64,000 bases of DNA from Candidatus Zixiibacteriota bacterium. Lineage in GTDB: Bacteria > Zixibacteria > MSB-5A5 > GN15 > PGXB01. The stretch is taken from contig JAPLUR010000052.1 in the NCBI GenBank assembly GCA_026397505.1, positions 19,053 through 83,052 of the forward strand. Direction: 5' to 3'. Below the pieces are notes generated by a model. The model did no database searches and was not told where the DNA came from. It was given only the letters and a program-made list of their open reading frames with translations. Made by a program: the position numbers and the translations under genes. The stretch's first letter is position 1, and each line of letters opens with the position of its first letter. Shown here piece after piece: positions 42,953 through 51,443 of the stretch.

Positions 42953-44260
42953 CTATGGGCAATCGAGAGCCAGGCCATGCTTATAGAGGTAATTTATCAG
43001 ATAAGTGATATCCTGGATATTCACAACCCCGATGCCGTTGACATTTGCGGCGTTCATAGGATTTGGAGCCGGGCCCCCTTTATAGAGAAAAGCTATAACA
43101 AAGGTAATGTCCTGGATGTTGACCAGGCCGTTCCCATTGGCATCGCCGCAAATAAAAGGATAAGTGCTTGAATTGAATAGTATGGTGACATTGTCCGAGC
43201 CGCCGTTGGCCACCGCCAGGTCTTTATCAGCGTCGCTATCAAGAGCCGCCAGTATAAGCGCACGGGGATATGTACCGACGGCGAAATTAATCGCCGGGCG
43301 AAAGGTTCCATCCCCTTTGTTTTCAAGGAAAGAGACACTATCGCAAGAGGCATCAGCCGCGACCAGTTCTCTGTCGCCGTCGCCATCGAGGTCGGCCGCT
43401 CCCACGGCACGAGGGCCAAAAGCAACTCCGTAGTTAACTGCAATTGCAAAGGTGCCGTCGCCATTATTCATCAGCACCGAAACATTGTCATCGGTATAAT
43501 TAGCCACCGTTAAATCAATATCACCGTCATCATCGAGGTCGGCTGGAAAAACCGACAGAGGATTAGTTCCGACAGGATAATTGACGGCCGCCTGGAAAAT
43601 CCCGTTGCCATTGTTTTTGAATATACTCACATTATTTGAGGAGTAATTGGCCACCGCCATGTCAATATCAAGGTCGCCATCAAGATCAGCGGCGGATACT
43701 TTTTGGGGATTGTCACCTGCCGGATAATTAACCGGAGTTTGAAAAGTCCCGTTGCCGTTGTTTAAGAGTATCGAAATATTGTCGGAATAACCATTGGCAG
43801 TAGCCAGGTCAAAATCACTATCACCGTCGAGATCGGCCGCCCAGACCGAATAGGGATTATCACCGGCGGCATAATCCACTTTGGGCAGAAACGTCCCATC
43901 GCCATTATTGATTAGAATGGATATATTATCGCTGCCGCCATTGGCCACGGCCAGGTCTTTGTCATTATCGCCATCGAAATCGGCGGCAAAAATGCCGTTA
44001 GGCCCAATCCCGGCCGGATAATTCACCGCGGCCTGGAAAATTCCCTCGCCATTGTTTTTCAATAACGAGACATTGCTGCTTGTGACCCCATTATTAGCCA
44101 CCGCCAGATCGAAATCGCCGTCACCATCAAAGTCGGCTGCGGCGATGCCGCGGGGATTATCACCAACAGGGTAATCAACCCGACCGCCAAAGAACAGATT
44201 GAAACCGATAGCCGCGCCTGCGATGACAATAATGGTTGCCGCAAGCAGGAAACTTTTCAT
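42953..44260 (-). CDS. Secreted FG-GAP/VCBS repeat protein with dockerin-type C-terminus
   Basis: The 435-residue protein has a signal peptide (MKSFLLAATIIVIAGAAIG), then seven VCBS/FG-GAP-like repeats of about 48 residues, each with a Ca-binding core such as AADFDGDGDFDLAVANNG; later copies decay in the acidic positions (AALDSDADKDLAVANGG). The repeats should fold into a seven-bladed beta-propeller. The C-terminal 65 residues are a dockerin-like pair, GDANGNGLVNIQDITFVIAF and ANVNGIGVVNIQDITYLINY. It is a secreted or surface protein; dockerin-like modules in this group probably serve attachment rather than cellulosome assembly. A strong promoter lies 130 bp upstream. Confidence 0.9.
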   Translation of the reverse strand: MKSFLLAATIIVIAGAAIGFNLFFGGRVDYPVGDNPRGIAAADFDGDGDFDLAVANNGVTSSNVSLLKNNGEGIFQAAVNYPAGIGPNGIFAADFDGDNDKDLAVANGGSDNISILINNGDGTFLPKVDYAAGDNPYSVWAADLDGDSDFDLATANGYSDNISILLNNGNGTFQTPVNYPAGDNPQKVSAADLDGDLDIDMAVANYSSNNVSIFKNNGNGIFQAAVNYPVGTNPLSVFPADLDDDGDIDLTVANYTDDNVSVLMNNGDGTFAIAVNYGVAFGPRAVGAADLDGDGDRELVAADASCDSVSFLENKGDGTFRPAINFAVGTYPRALILAALDSDADKDLAVANGGSDNVTILFNSSTYPFICGDANGNGLVNIQDITFVIAFLYKGGPAPNPMNAANVNGIGVVNIQDITYLINYLYKHGLALDCP

Positions 44261-44396
44261 TGTTCTCAGACACTCCGCAATAGAAAAGTCGCAATTTGAA
44301 GTAGAGCTATCACTGGCTCTCAGGATGTCCTAAGCAGAGAAGCCATTTCGAATAGCGGACTTAACCCCAAAGCCGACTATTTCATTAATCCATAAT

Positions 44397-44425
44397 AATA
44401 TACTCAGACAGACCACATTTGTCAA
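44397..44425 (-). promoter_or_regulatory. Near-consensus promoter of the FG-GAP/dockerin gene
   Basis: On the minus strand TTGACA (44420-44425), a 17-nt spacer and TATATT (44397-44402). The transcript would have a leader of about 130 nt in which I see no clear structure. Confidence 0.65.
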
Positions 44426-44534
44426 GAAAGATGGGGCGCCCAATGGGTAACGCATTGACAAACAATAAAATAAGCAAACCGGTTGAATTGATGCTTCATC
44501 TTATAATGAGCTGAATCTGATGAGAGCTTCCTCT

Positions 44535-45614
44535 CTAATGAACTTCCAGCATCCGTTCCAGAGCTATCAGGGCGTAGGTTTTGGTGTCGTCGGGCACGGT
44601 AATAGGTCTGATTTCCTCAAAATTCTCCAGACAGTAGGCCAGATCATTGATAGTTGTTCGATACATATTGGCGCAAACCGCACAGGTCTGGCCGGAAAGC
44701 TCCAGTATTTTCAGTTCCGGATGTTTATGCGCCAGCCGATTAATGAGATTTATTTCAGTGCCAATGGCAATCACCGAACCGGGCGGCTGTGATTCCACAT
44801 ATTTGACGATGAAGCTGGTCGAGCCGGCGGCATCGGCCAGCGCCACCACCTCGTGAGGACACTCCGGATGAACAACAACCTTCACCTCCGGATATTTCTC
44901 GCGGGTTTTATGTACATGCTCGGCCTTGAAATTTGTATGGACATGGCAGTGACCTTTCCAGAGGATCACTCGTGCCTTATCAATCTGTTCCTCAGTCAAA
45001 CCTCCTCTCTCGAGGGAGAAATCCCAGATGACCATATCCCCCGGCTTGAGGCCGAACTTTATGCCGGTATTATATCCCAGATGCTGGTCGGGGAAAAAGA
45101 AAAGCTTTTCGCGATGATCGAATCCATATTTGTAGGCGGCATCGGCATTGGAGGAAGTGCAGATCAGCCCGCCATGTCTTCCACAGAAGGCCTTAAGCCC
45201 GGCGGCGGAATTCATATAGGAAATCGGCATGATACGCTTGTCACCGCCCAGGTTCTCCAGCACCTCCCAGGCCTCGAAAACATCGGCCATTTCCGCCATA
45301 TCGGCCATCGGGCAGCCAGCCAGGGGATTCGGCAGATAGACTTTCTGTTTCCCCTTGGATAATATATATGCCGCCTCGGCCATAAAATGCACGCCGCAGA
45401 AAAAGATATATTCAACATCATCCCGTGAGGCGGCGATTTTGGAAAGACCGTAGGAGTCACCGACCGCATCGCCCAATTCGACCACCTCGAGCCGTTGATA
45501 ATGATGGGTCAGAATAATGGAACGTCCGCCCAATTTCGCCTTGGCGGCCAGAATCCGCTCCCTCAATTCCGGAGGAGTTGCTTCACGATACTCTTTGGGC
45601 AGAGCAAAATACAT
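44535..45614 (-). CDS. nadA: Quinolinate synthase A
   Basis: With the ATG at 45614, preceded by AGGTGATG, the product is 359 residues. It has the three pseudo-repeats of NadA and its cluster ligands: FFCGVHFMAEAA, the HPECPHEVVALAD motif and SGQTCAVCANMYRT, plus PNPLAGCPMADMAEM, KCHxH-like WKGHCHVHTNFKAEHV and the catalytic IILTHHYQRLEVVELGD. The enzyme uses a [4Fe-4S] cluster to condense iminoaspartate with dihydroxyacetone phosphate and is oxygen-sensitive. It is the last gene of a run that contains rubrerythrin and a selenocysteine peroxiredoxin, which could protect such clusters. Confidence 0.96.
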   Translation of the reverse strand: MYFALPKEYREATPPELRERILAAKAKLGGRSIILTHHYQRLEVVELGDAVGDSYGLSKIAASRDDVEYIFFCGVHFMAEAAYILSKGKQKVYLPNPLAGCPMADMAEMADVFEAWEVLENLGGDKRIMPISYMNSAAGLKAFCGRHGGLICTSSNADAAYKYGFDHREKLFFFPDQHLGYNTGIKFGLKPGDMVIWDFSLERGGLTEEQIDKARVILWKGHCHVHTNFKAEHVHKTREKYPEVKVVVHPECPHEVVALADAAGSTSFIVKYVESQPPGSVIAIGTEINLINRLAHKHPELKILELSGQTCAVCANMYRTTINDLAYCLENFEEIRPITVPDDTKTYALIALERMLEVH

Positions 45615-45686
45615 TTTTATCTCATCACCTTTCAATTCAACAATAATATACGTCGGATGGCAACCAAACGGCAATAAATCGGGCGG

Positions 45687-46172
45687 CTACAATTTATTAA
45701 GATCAGCTAAAATCTGAAAAGTCTTTTCCGTATCCGGCAGTTTATCGACTCCCAGAATATCTATATGATGTATGACACCTTTCTTATCAATAATGAAAAC
45801 AACTCGATCACAGAATCCGTCTTCAGTGAGGACACCATATTCCCGGCCGACTTTACCATGCGGCCAGAAATCGGAAAGAAGCGGATAAGAAATACCGCCC
45901 AGCGATTTCTGCCAAGCCTGGTGGCAGGGAATGGTGTCGACTGAAATACCCAGAACCTGAGTATCCAGGCTTTCGAACCGCTTCAGGTCGCGGTCATAAG
46001 CCGGTATCTGATTGGTTCAGACCGGGGTCCAGTCCAGAGGATAGAAAGCGACCAGGACATTTTTTTTGCCTCTGAAACCGGACAGTTTGATTCTCCCCCC
46101 CAAATGTGATGGCAGATAAAAATCAGGCGCCATGTCACCTATTTTCAATTTCTTCTTAAACGGATTGAACAT
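45687..46172 (-). CDS. prxU: Selenocysteine-containing peroxiredoxin (UGA at 46017-46019 read as Sec)
   Basis: The frame beginning [20 protein letters not shown] reaches the peroxiredoxin active-site segment [11 protein letters not shown] and then meets TGA exactly where the peroxidatic Cys belongs. The same frame continues without a stop for 109 codons, starting [20 protein letters not shown], then [40 protein letters not shown] and [18 protein letters not shown]. The whole is a 161-residue AhpC/TSA-type peroxiredoxin with Sec52 and a Cys in the IPCHQAW position as possible resolving residue. This matches the known PrxU selenoprotein family. A SECIS-like hairpin follows the UGA. Upstream ATG codons overlap the rubredoxin-like gene and are less likely starts. 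It reduces hydroperoxides, probably with thioredoxin. Confidence 0.93.
45976..45995 (-). promoter_or_regulatory. SECIS-like hairpin in prxU
   Basis: On the minus strand GACCGC pairs with GCGGUU (five Watson-Crick pairs and one G-U) around loop GACCUGAA, which begins 27 nt after the UGA and has G first. This fits the bacterial SECIS model. Confidence 0.65.
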
Positions 46173-46192
46173 CGGATCTTTTCCCACGGTAA

Positions 46193-46303
46193 TCAATTTT
46201 GAACTTTCGAAAACTGTTCTGATGCCGCCCCGCAAATAGGACAATGCCCGGGCGGTGCATTATCTATATGGACATATCTGCAATCGGCACAAATCCAGCG
46301 CAT
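46193..46303 (-). CDS. Rubredoxin-like miniprotein (rubrerythrin C-terminal type)
   Basis: A 36-codon gene with GGAGG 8 bp before its ATG encodes [13 protein letters not shown] and onward, with two CxxC-type knuckles: ICADC (Cys5, Cys8) and CPICG (Cys21, Cys24) separated by HIDNAPPGH. This is the [Fe(SCys)4] rubredoxin domain that normally forms the C-terminus of rubrerythrin, here as a separate protein. It lies 20 bp after the rubrerythrin gene, which lacks such a domain, and 20 bp before prxU. The likely role is electron transfer to the rubrerythrin diiron site in peroxide reduction. Confidence 0.85.
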   Translation of the reverse strand: MRWICADCRYVHIDNAPPGHCPICGAASEQFSKVQN

Positions 46304-46323
46304 GGTTGCATTTCCTCCGGAAA

Positions 46324-46827
46324 TTAATCCTCCATAGGGGCGCCAAAGTCGGAGGAAAACCAATGATAATTCCCGGCCATTGCTTCCTTTTCGGCCATCA
46401 GGATTTCATAATGACTATTCTCCTCCTCGGACAACTGATGCAAGATCTCGGCAAATTCTTTTTCGCCGATCGCTTCTTTTCCTTCTTTATAGAATCGGGT
46501 TGCAGCCAGTTCGGTTTCAATGGCTAGGCTAATATATTCCATCTCCGATTTAAAGATTTTGAGTTTTCCTTTATCGAACGCCTTGGCTAAGGGACCAATC
46601 CCCTGCGCCGGAAGAGCGCCGATCTCACCGCCGACATATTTGCGATAGAGATTTGTCAGCAGTGATTTGTGACGCTTCTCGTCGTCACGGAGATTCTCCA
46701 GCCGCCGTCTGGCCTCCGGATTGACCGCACGGTCGGCCAGAAGGTCATAAAAAGCAATGCCGTCTTCCTCCCCTTTAATAGCGTTTTTCAACAATGCTGC
46801 TTTATCTTTGAAAACATCTTTATCCAT
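46324..46827 (-). CDS. Rubrerythrin/ferritin-like diiron protein
   Basis: The 167-residue protein is a four-helix ferritin-like domain with paired Glu/ExxH motifs: GEEDGIAFYDLLAD (helix 1), LRDDEKRHKSLL (ExxH), AIETELAATRFY (helix 3) and SEEENSHYEILMAE (ExxH). It has no C-terminal rubredoxin domain; the following gene encodes one separately. Rubrerythrins reduce hydrogen peroxide in anaerobes. The gene lies in the run gltX - coiled-coil - rubrerythrin - rubredoxin-like - prxU - nadA with 20-21 bp spacers around it. Confidence 0.92.
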   Translation of the reverse strand: MDKDVFKDKAALLKNAIKGEEDGIAFYDLLADRAVNPEARRRLENLRDDEKRHKSLLTNLYRKYVGGEIGALPAQGIGPLAKAFDKGKLKIFKSEMEYISLAIETELAATRFYKEGKEAIGEKEFAEILHQLSEEENSHYEILMAEKEAMAGNYHWFSSDFGAPMED

Positions 46828-46848
46828 TCGATTTCTCCAGTTTTATTT

Positions 46849-47016
46849 CTATTTGGCTTTTCGCCCCTGAAACTTCTCCAGCTCCTTTTTCAATTTTTTG
46901 AGACGATTCATATCTTTATTGTGCTGTGCTTTATTCAGCAGTCCCCCGAAATGGTCATTGGCCAATTTTTTCTCCAGCTCCTGTATCTCTTTTTCCAATT
47001 TGATTTTCTCATCCAT
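46849..47016 (-). CDS. Coiled-coil miniprotein of unknown function
   Basis: A 55-codon gene begins 3 bp after the gltX stop; its GGAGG lies inside the last codons of gltX. The product, MDEKIKLEKEIQELEKKLAN then a HFGGLLNKA break and a second charged helix, is almost all Lys, Glu, Leu and Asn and should form a helical hairpin or coiled coil. It has no Cys and no membrane segment. No family recognised. The 21-bp gap to rubrerythrin suggests cotranscription. Confidence 0.75.
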   Translation of the reverse strand: MDEKIKLEKEIQELEKKLANDHFGGLLNKAQHNKDMNRLKKLKKELEKFQGRKAK

Positions 47017-47019
47017 ATT

Positions 47020-48468
47020 TCAACCTCCAAAACTTTGGATATATTGTACTGCCCTTTTCAGACGCTTAATAACCTCATCTTTTCCCAGAGTCACCAGAAG
47101 ATCGTACAGGCCAGGACCGACCGCCATTCCAGAGACCGCCAGCCGTGTTGGATGTATCAGCTGACCCTTTTTGACCGCCAATTCCTCGGCCAGAGTTCCC
47201 AGCGCCGTTTCCAGATTTTCCTTGGTGAAGTTTTCCAGCGCAGAAAAACGTTCGCAGAGTTTCTCAAGATATTGCTGCGATTGGGGATTAAACTGATTCT
47301 TCACTTCCTCGGAATTATACTTAAATTCCGAGTGGAAGAAATATTCGCTCATGCTCACAAAATCGGTCACGCGGCGGCATCTCTCCTTCAGCAGCGCCAC
47401 CACCTGAATTAAGTAATTCCACCTGGTTTCCAACCAGTACTTTGTAGTGAAGCCGGCGTTGACCAAAAGCGGCGCAACCATCTCGGCCAACTTATAATCG
47501 GGAGTCAGCTTGATGTACTCTTTGTTGAGCGCCTCCAGCTTTTCCTCATTGAATATCGGATTGGCGGCGGTAACATTTTTCAGGAGAAATATTCTCACCA
47601 AATCTTCCCGGCGGATAAGCTCACGGTCATCTTTGGGCGACCATCCCAGCAGACAGAGAAAATTAAACAACGCTTCCGGGAGTATCCCCTCTTTGCCGTA
47701 CTCGGCGACATCTTTATCACCGAGGCGTTTGGAGACTTTCCGCTTGTCGGGGCGAAGAATCAGCGGCACATGCGCAAAGCGGGGTGGTTCAATTCCTAAT
47801 GAACGATAAATATGAATCTGCTTGAAAGTGTTGCTGATGTGGTCATTGCCGCGGATAACATGGGTGATGCCCATCTCGTAATCATCTACCACAACAGCCA
47901 TATTATAAACAGCCCGGCCATCGCCGCGGCAGATGACCAGATCCTCGATTTCATCATTCTGCCGCGTAATATTCCCCAGCACCATGTCCTCATAAGTGGT
48001 GGCACCTTCGGGGATTCTGAGACGTACCGCACATGGCATATTTCTCGCCATAAGCTCGGCGATTTCCGCCTCGGATTTGGAGAGGCACCGGCGGTCATAA
48101 CGCGGCGCCCGCTTCTCCGCCATCGCCTTTTCTCTTTCCTGCTCCAGTTCCTGCGGAGAACAAAAACACCGATAAGCATGACCACCGACGAGCAGCCGTT
48201 CGACATATGGTTTATAACTTTCCAGCCTCTGGGATTGAAAGAACGGCCCCTCATCCCAATCGACTCCGAGCCATTTCAAAGCATCCAGAATCGGCTGGAC
48301 CAGATCGGAATCCGATCGTTCTTTGTCGGTATCCTCAATCCTCATGATGAATTTGCCGCCGTGATGCCGCGCAAAAAGCCAGTTAAATATGGCTGTCCGG
48401 GCAGTTCCAACGTGAAGATACCCTGATGGAGAGGGTGCAATACGTACTCTAACTTCACTTACCGGCAT
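47020..48468 (-). CDS. gltX: Glutamyl-tRNA synthetase
   Basis: With the ATG at 48468, preceded by AAGGA, the product is 482 residues. The class I motifs are present: RIAPSPSGYLHVGTARTAIF (HIGH region) and KRKVSKRLGDKDVAEY (KMSKS region), with the C-terminal anticodon-binding helices. Between them lies HVIRGNDHISNTFKQIHIYR. It charges tRNA-Glu, and possibly tRNA-Gln in a non-discriminating form; this cannot be told from the sequence alone. The 15 residues of the longer frame are not conserved. Confidence 0.97.
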   Translation of the reverse strand: MPVSEVRVRIAPSPSGYLHVGTARTAIFNWLFARHHGGKFIMRIEDTDKERSDSDLVQPILDALKWLGVDWDEGPFFQSQRLESYKPYVERLLVGGHAYRCFCSPQELEQEREKAMAEKRAPRYDRRCLSKSEAEIAELMARNMPCAVRLRIPEGATTYEDMVLGNITRQNDEIEDLVICRGDGRAVYNMAVVVDDYEMGITHVIRGNDHISNTFKQIHIYRSLGIEPPRFAHVPLILRPDKRKVSKRLGDKDVAEYGKEGILPEALFNFLCLLGWSPKDDRELIRREDLVRIFLLKNVTAANPIFNEEKLEALNKEYIKLTPDYKLAEMVAPLLVNAGFTTKYWLETRWNYLIQVVALLKERCRRVTDFVSMSEYFFHSEFKYNSEEVKNQFNPQSQQYLEKLCERFSALENFTKENLETALGTLAEELAVKKGQLIHPTRLAVSGMAVGPGLYDLLVTLGKDEVIKRLKRAVQYIQSFGG

Positions 48469-48516
48469 GTTTTCCTTCAAGAAATGATCATTCCTGCGCT
48501 TCGTCAGAAGCAAACC

Positions 48517-48999
48517 TCATGGTGTCTGGCTGTCAGGAGGAGGAGTAATATCAGGCGGCAGTGGTTCCACCGGTGGAGGTGGCGGAGGAGGCGGCGGTGG
48601 CGCCTGTGGCGGAGTCTGCGGCATATAGTACCCGGGTGGCGGTATTGGGGGAACGGCCGCCATTTGCACCGGAGCCTGGGTGAATTCCATTTCAAACCCC
48701 CCGATAAGCCTGGCGGCGGTGTTATAAACGAAGGCTATTATCAAGTAAATCATAGTATTGATAATGGCGCCTCCAAATCCGAAAAGGAAAGGATAGATGA
48801 TCAAAAGAATCCCCACCGAGGGCATACCCTCTTCGGGAAAAGGCATCATCTTCATTCCGCCCAGGTTGGATGCGACCGAGAAGATTAACCCTACAAACAG
48901 GGCAAAAAACAGTCCGATGATAAACCCGACTATCAGGTTGATTATAAAGGATACTTTGATCAGAGACCAGTATCCGATTGATTTCAATTCCAGCTTCAT
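48517..48999 (-). CDS. Membrane protein with proline-rich tail, DUF3566-like
   Basis: The 160-residue protein starts MKLELKSIGYWSLIKVSFII, with one helix to about residue 43 and a second at about 60-93 (SVGILLIIYPFLFGFGGAII, then NTMIYLIIAFVYN), the plan of DUF3566-type proteins. The last 45 residues are mainly proline with Gln, Thr and Ala, including a run of ten or more Pro. Proline runs of this kind usually need EF-P for efficient translation. The gene precedes gltX by 48 bp. Function unknown. Confidence 0.7.
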   Translation of the reverse strand: MKLELKSIGYWSLIKVSFIINLIVGFIIGLFFALFVGLIFSVASNLGGMKMMPFPEEGMPSVGILLIIYPFLFGFGGAIINTMIYLIIAFVYNTAARLIGGFEMEFTQAPVQMAAVPPIPPPGYYMPQTPPQAPPPPPPPPPPVEPLPPDITPPPDSQTP

Positions 49000-49072
49000 G
49001 AAGTTTTTCCTCCCTCTATTGAGTCATTCAGCTTTCACTGAGGCAATGAAATGAAGAGTATGGTTTCTTTCT

Positions 49073-51178
49073 CTATTTCTGCCGGATAATGAATCGGGCG
49101 TCAACAGCTTTCGATTTCCCTTTTGCGGAGCAGGCGATAAAGGGATTAATATCAATTTCGGAGAACTGATCAAAATCCGATACCAATTGTGAAAGACGCA
49201 ACAGCGATTCCTTAAGCGTGATTAGATCGATCGGCATGGAGCCGCGGAAGCCGGTTAGAAGCGGATATGACTTAAGGTTGCGTATCATTTCATCGACGTC
49301 AAAATCGCTCAATGGATTTATCCGGAAAGCAACATCCTTGAGTATCTCCACATAAATACCGCCCAAGCCGAACATGATCAGCGGTCCAAATGAAGGATCG
49401 GTGGTCATACCGATAACCGTTTCCACCCCGCCGGTGACCATAGCCTGCACCACCACCGAAAACTTCTCGTTCTTCTTCAGCGTGCCGACTTTTTTCTTGA
49501 GAGTGACAAAAGTATCGCGGACTTCCTTGGCGGTTCGCAGATCCACGACCACAGCGCCAAATTCGGTTTTGTGTAGAATCTGCGGCGTATTGATTTTCAG
49601 AACGACCGGATAGCCGACTTTTTCCGCCAGCGCGACCGCCTCCTTATCCGTGGAAGCAATTTCGTAGAGCGAGGACGGGATGCCGTAGCGGGATAAGATC
49701 TCCAGCGCCTCACGCCCGATAATCGCCTTGTCCCCCCTCTTGACCGCGCGATCGATTATTTCCTGAACACCTTTCTTGTCCACCGAGAAATTCTTGTATT
49801 TCCCTTTGGGCCGTTCCAGCCATCGGCGATAAATATCAATTTGCGAAAGAGTCTTGGCCACCGCCTCAGGGAAAATATAAACCGGCACACCGTGAGTTTT
49901 TAGATAATCAACGGCGGCAGAACCCTCGCCCGCGCCCATAAAGCAGGTCAGTACCGGCTTCTTGCTTCCCTGAACGCCTTCATAGATTGACTTTGCAACC
50001 TCCATTTGGTCGATAGTTACCGGTGGTACAAATATCGTGAATATGGAATCGAAGTTCTTATCATTCTTGACCACATTGAGAGCCGCTTTGAATTCGGCTC
50101 CTCCGGCTCCTGCGACAAGATCCAGAGGGTTATTTACTTCACCCTGACCGGTCAGAGCCTTCTTAAGTTTCAGTTTGGTCTCACCGGTGTATGGAGCCAG
50201 GGTCATACCCAGACTGACCAGCGCATCAGTGGCCAGAAGGGCCGGGCCGCCGGCATTGCTGACAATCGCCACCCGGTTCCCTTTGGGAATCGGCTGATTG
50301 GCCATCGCCGCAGCAACATCAAAAAGCTCTTCGATAGATGACACGCGCAGAACACCGCATTGATCGAACAAAGCGTCAACGCCGACATCAAGCTCGGCCA
50401 GCGCGCCGGTGTGCGATGAAGCCGCCGCCGCTCCCTGCCGGGTTCGGCCGGCTTTCACCGCTACAATCGGTTTCTTGAGCGATATCTCGCGCGCAATCTT
50501 GGTAAAATGCCGGGGATTGCCGAAATTCTCCAGATAAAGCAGAATAATATCGGTATGCGGATCATCCTTCCAATATTCAAGAATATCATTGGCCGAAATA
50601 TCGGCTTTATTGCCAATCGAAACCACCATTGAGAATCCAAGCCCGAGTTCACGGGCATGGTTCATTATCGCCTCGCCGAGTCCGCCGGACTGGGAGATAA
50701 AGCCCACCCGCCCGGGAAGAGCGCGGGTCTTACCGAAAGTGCAGTTGAGGCTGTATTCAGGGTCGGTGTTGACAACGCCGAAGCAATTGGGACCGATCAT
50801 CCGCATCCCATATTTATGGACAATGCCGAGAAGCTGATTCTCCAGCTCCACCCCCCGGCCGCCGACCTCCCTGAATCCGGCCGAGATTGTCACTAACCCT
50901 TTGACCCCTTTCTGGCCACACTGCTCAGCTACCGCCGGAACAATCTCACGCGGGACAACGATAATGGCCAGATCGACTGAGTCGGGAACATCAAGGACAG
51001 TGGAATAGGATTTTATGGAATGGATGACACTGGCTTTAGGATTGACCGGGAAGACTTTCCCGTTGAATTCATTGACTATAATATTATGTAGGATTTCCCT
51101 GCCGATAGTCCCTTTTTGCGTGGAAGCGCCGATAACCGCCACCGATTTCGGCTTGAAAATATATTCGATACCTTTCAT
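49073..51178 (-). CDS. ADP-forming acetate/acyl-CoA synthetase, fused alpha and beta domains
   Basis: The 701-residue protein (ATG at 51178, AAAGG upstream) joins a CoA-binding domain (about 5-130, IFKPKSVAVIGASTQKGTIG), a succinyl-CoA-synthetase-like flavodoxin region with the phospho-His candidate in SSHTGALAELDVGVDAL (about 250-266), and a C-terminal ATP-grasp domain (about 470-700, GYPVVLKINTPQILHKTEFG). This is the fused ACD/Pat-like acyl-CoA ligase that makes ATP from acyl-CoA, ADP and phosphate, or runs in reverse. The enzyme fits fermentative or syntrophic metabolism in a genome with a hydroxyacyl-CoA dehydratase activase. No N-terminal GNAT domain is present. Confidence 0.9.
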   Translation of the reverse strand: MKGIEYIFKPKSVAVIGASTQKGTIGREILHNIIVNEFNGKVFPVNPKASVIHSIKSYSTVLDVPDSVDLAIIVVPREIVPAVAEQCGQKGVKGLVTISAGFREVGGRGVELENQLLGIVHKYGMRMIGPNCFGVVNTDPEYSLNCTFGKTRALPGRVGFISQSGGLGEAIMNHARELGLGFSMVVSIGNKADISANDILEYWKDDPHTDIILLYLENFGNPRHFTKIAREISLKKPIVAVKAGRTRQGAAAASSHTGALAELDVGVDALFDQCGVLRVSSIEELFDVAAAMANQPIPKGNRVAIVSNAGGPALLATDALVSLGMTLAPYTGETKLKLKKALTGQGEVNNPLDLVAGAGGAEFKAALNVVKNDKNFDSIFTIFVPPVTIDQMEVAKSIYEGVQGSKKPVLTCFMGAGEGSAAVDYLKTHGVPVYIFPEAVAKTLSQIDIYRRWLERPKGKYKNFSVDKKGVQEIIDRAVKRGDKAIIGREALEILSRYGIPSSLYEIASTDKEAVALAEKVGYPVVLKINTPQILHKTEFGAVVVDLRTAKEVRDTFVTLKKKVGTLKKNEKFSVVVQAMVTGGVETVIGMTTDPSFGPLIMFGLGGIYVEILKDVAFRINPLSDFDVDEMIRNLKSYPLLTGFRGSMPIDLITLKESLLRLSQLVSDFDQFSEIDINPFIACSAKGKSKAVDARFIIRQK

Positions 51179-51203
51179 TAACAACCTTTCTAATCATCTT
51201 TTT

Positions 51204-51221
51204 GCTCGCCCTCAGGCGAGC
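51204..51221 (-). promoter_or_regulatory. Hairpin in the acyl-CoA synthetase leader
   Basis: GCTCGCC / GGCGAGC, a perfect 7-bp stem with a 4-nt loop, lies about 25 bp before the start codon, downstream of a TTGACA (51246-51251) that may be the -35 of the gene. Confidence 0.35.
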
Positions 51222-51341
51222 CCGAATAAAATACGTATATCAGACTGTCAAACAACCACTTATTGAGAAAAAAGTCAAGGGGAATTTGGGAGGCCTGATA
51301 TTGATATTACCGGTAACGGGCGCAACTGGCAATTGCACAGA

Positions 51342-51359
51342 TGTCATCATTTGATGACA
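51342..51359. promoter_or_regulatory. Palindromic operator candidate
   Basis: TGTCATCA-TT-TGATGACA is a perfect 8-bp inverted repeat, and TTACCGGTAA (51307-51316) is a second palindrome close by. Both lie upstream of the acyl-CoA synthetase promoter region and could bind a dimeric regulator. Confidence 0.4.
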
Positions 51360-51385
51360 GAAAGCCAGAACCGGTCGACATAATT

Positions 51386-51414
51386 AAGGCCGGTAGTGGC
51401 GGGCTACCGGCCTT
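51386..51414 (-). terminator. Strong hairpin downstream of the histidine kinase gene
   Basis: aaggccggtag (51386-51396) and ctaccggcctt (51404-51414) form a perfect 11-bp stem with a 7-nt loop. The following sequence on the minus strand is AATTATG, with no real T-tract, so termination may be weak. Confidence 0.55.
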
Positions 51415-51443
51415 GCTGGGTGAGGTAGGGATATAAGGGGGAA

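Noticed and set aside
46849..48468. gltX ends in TGA and the coiled-coil gene follows in the same frame after one codon, which could suggest another UGA readthrough.
   Set aside because: GltX is complete at its C-terminus, the next gene has its own ATG with GGAGG in place, no Cys-type position is involved and no suitable hairpin is seen.
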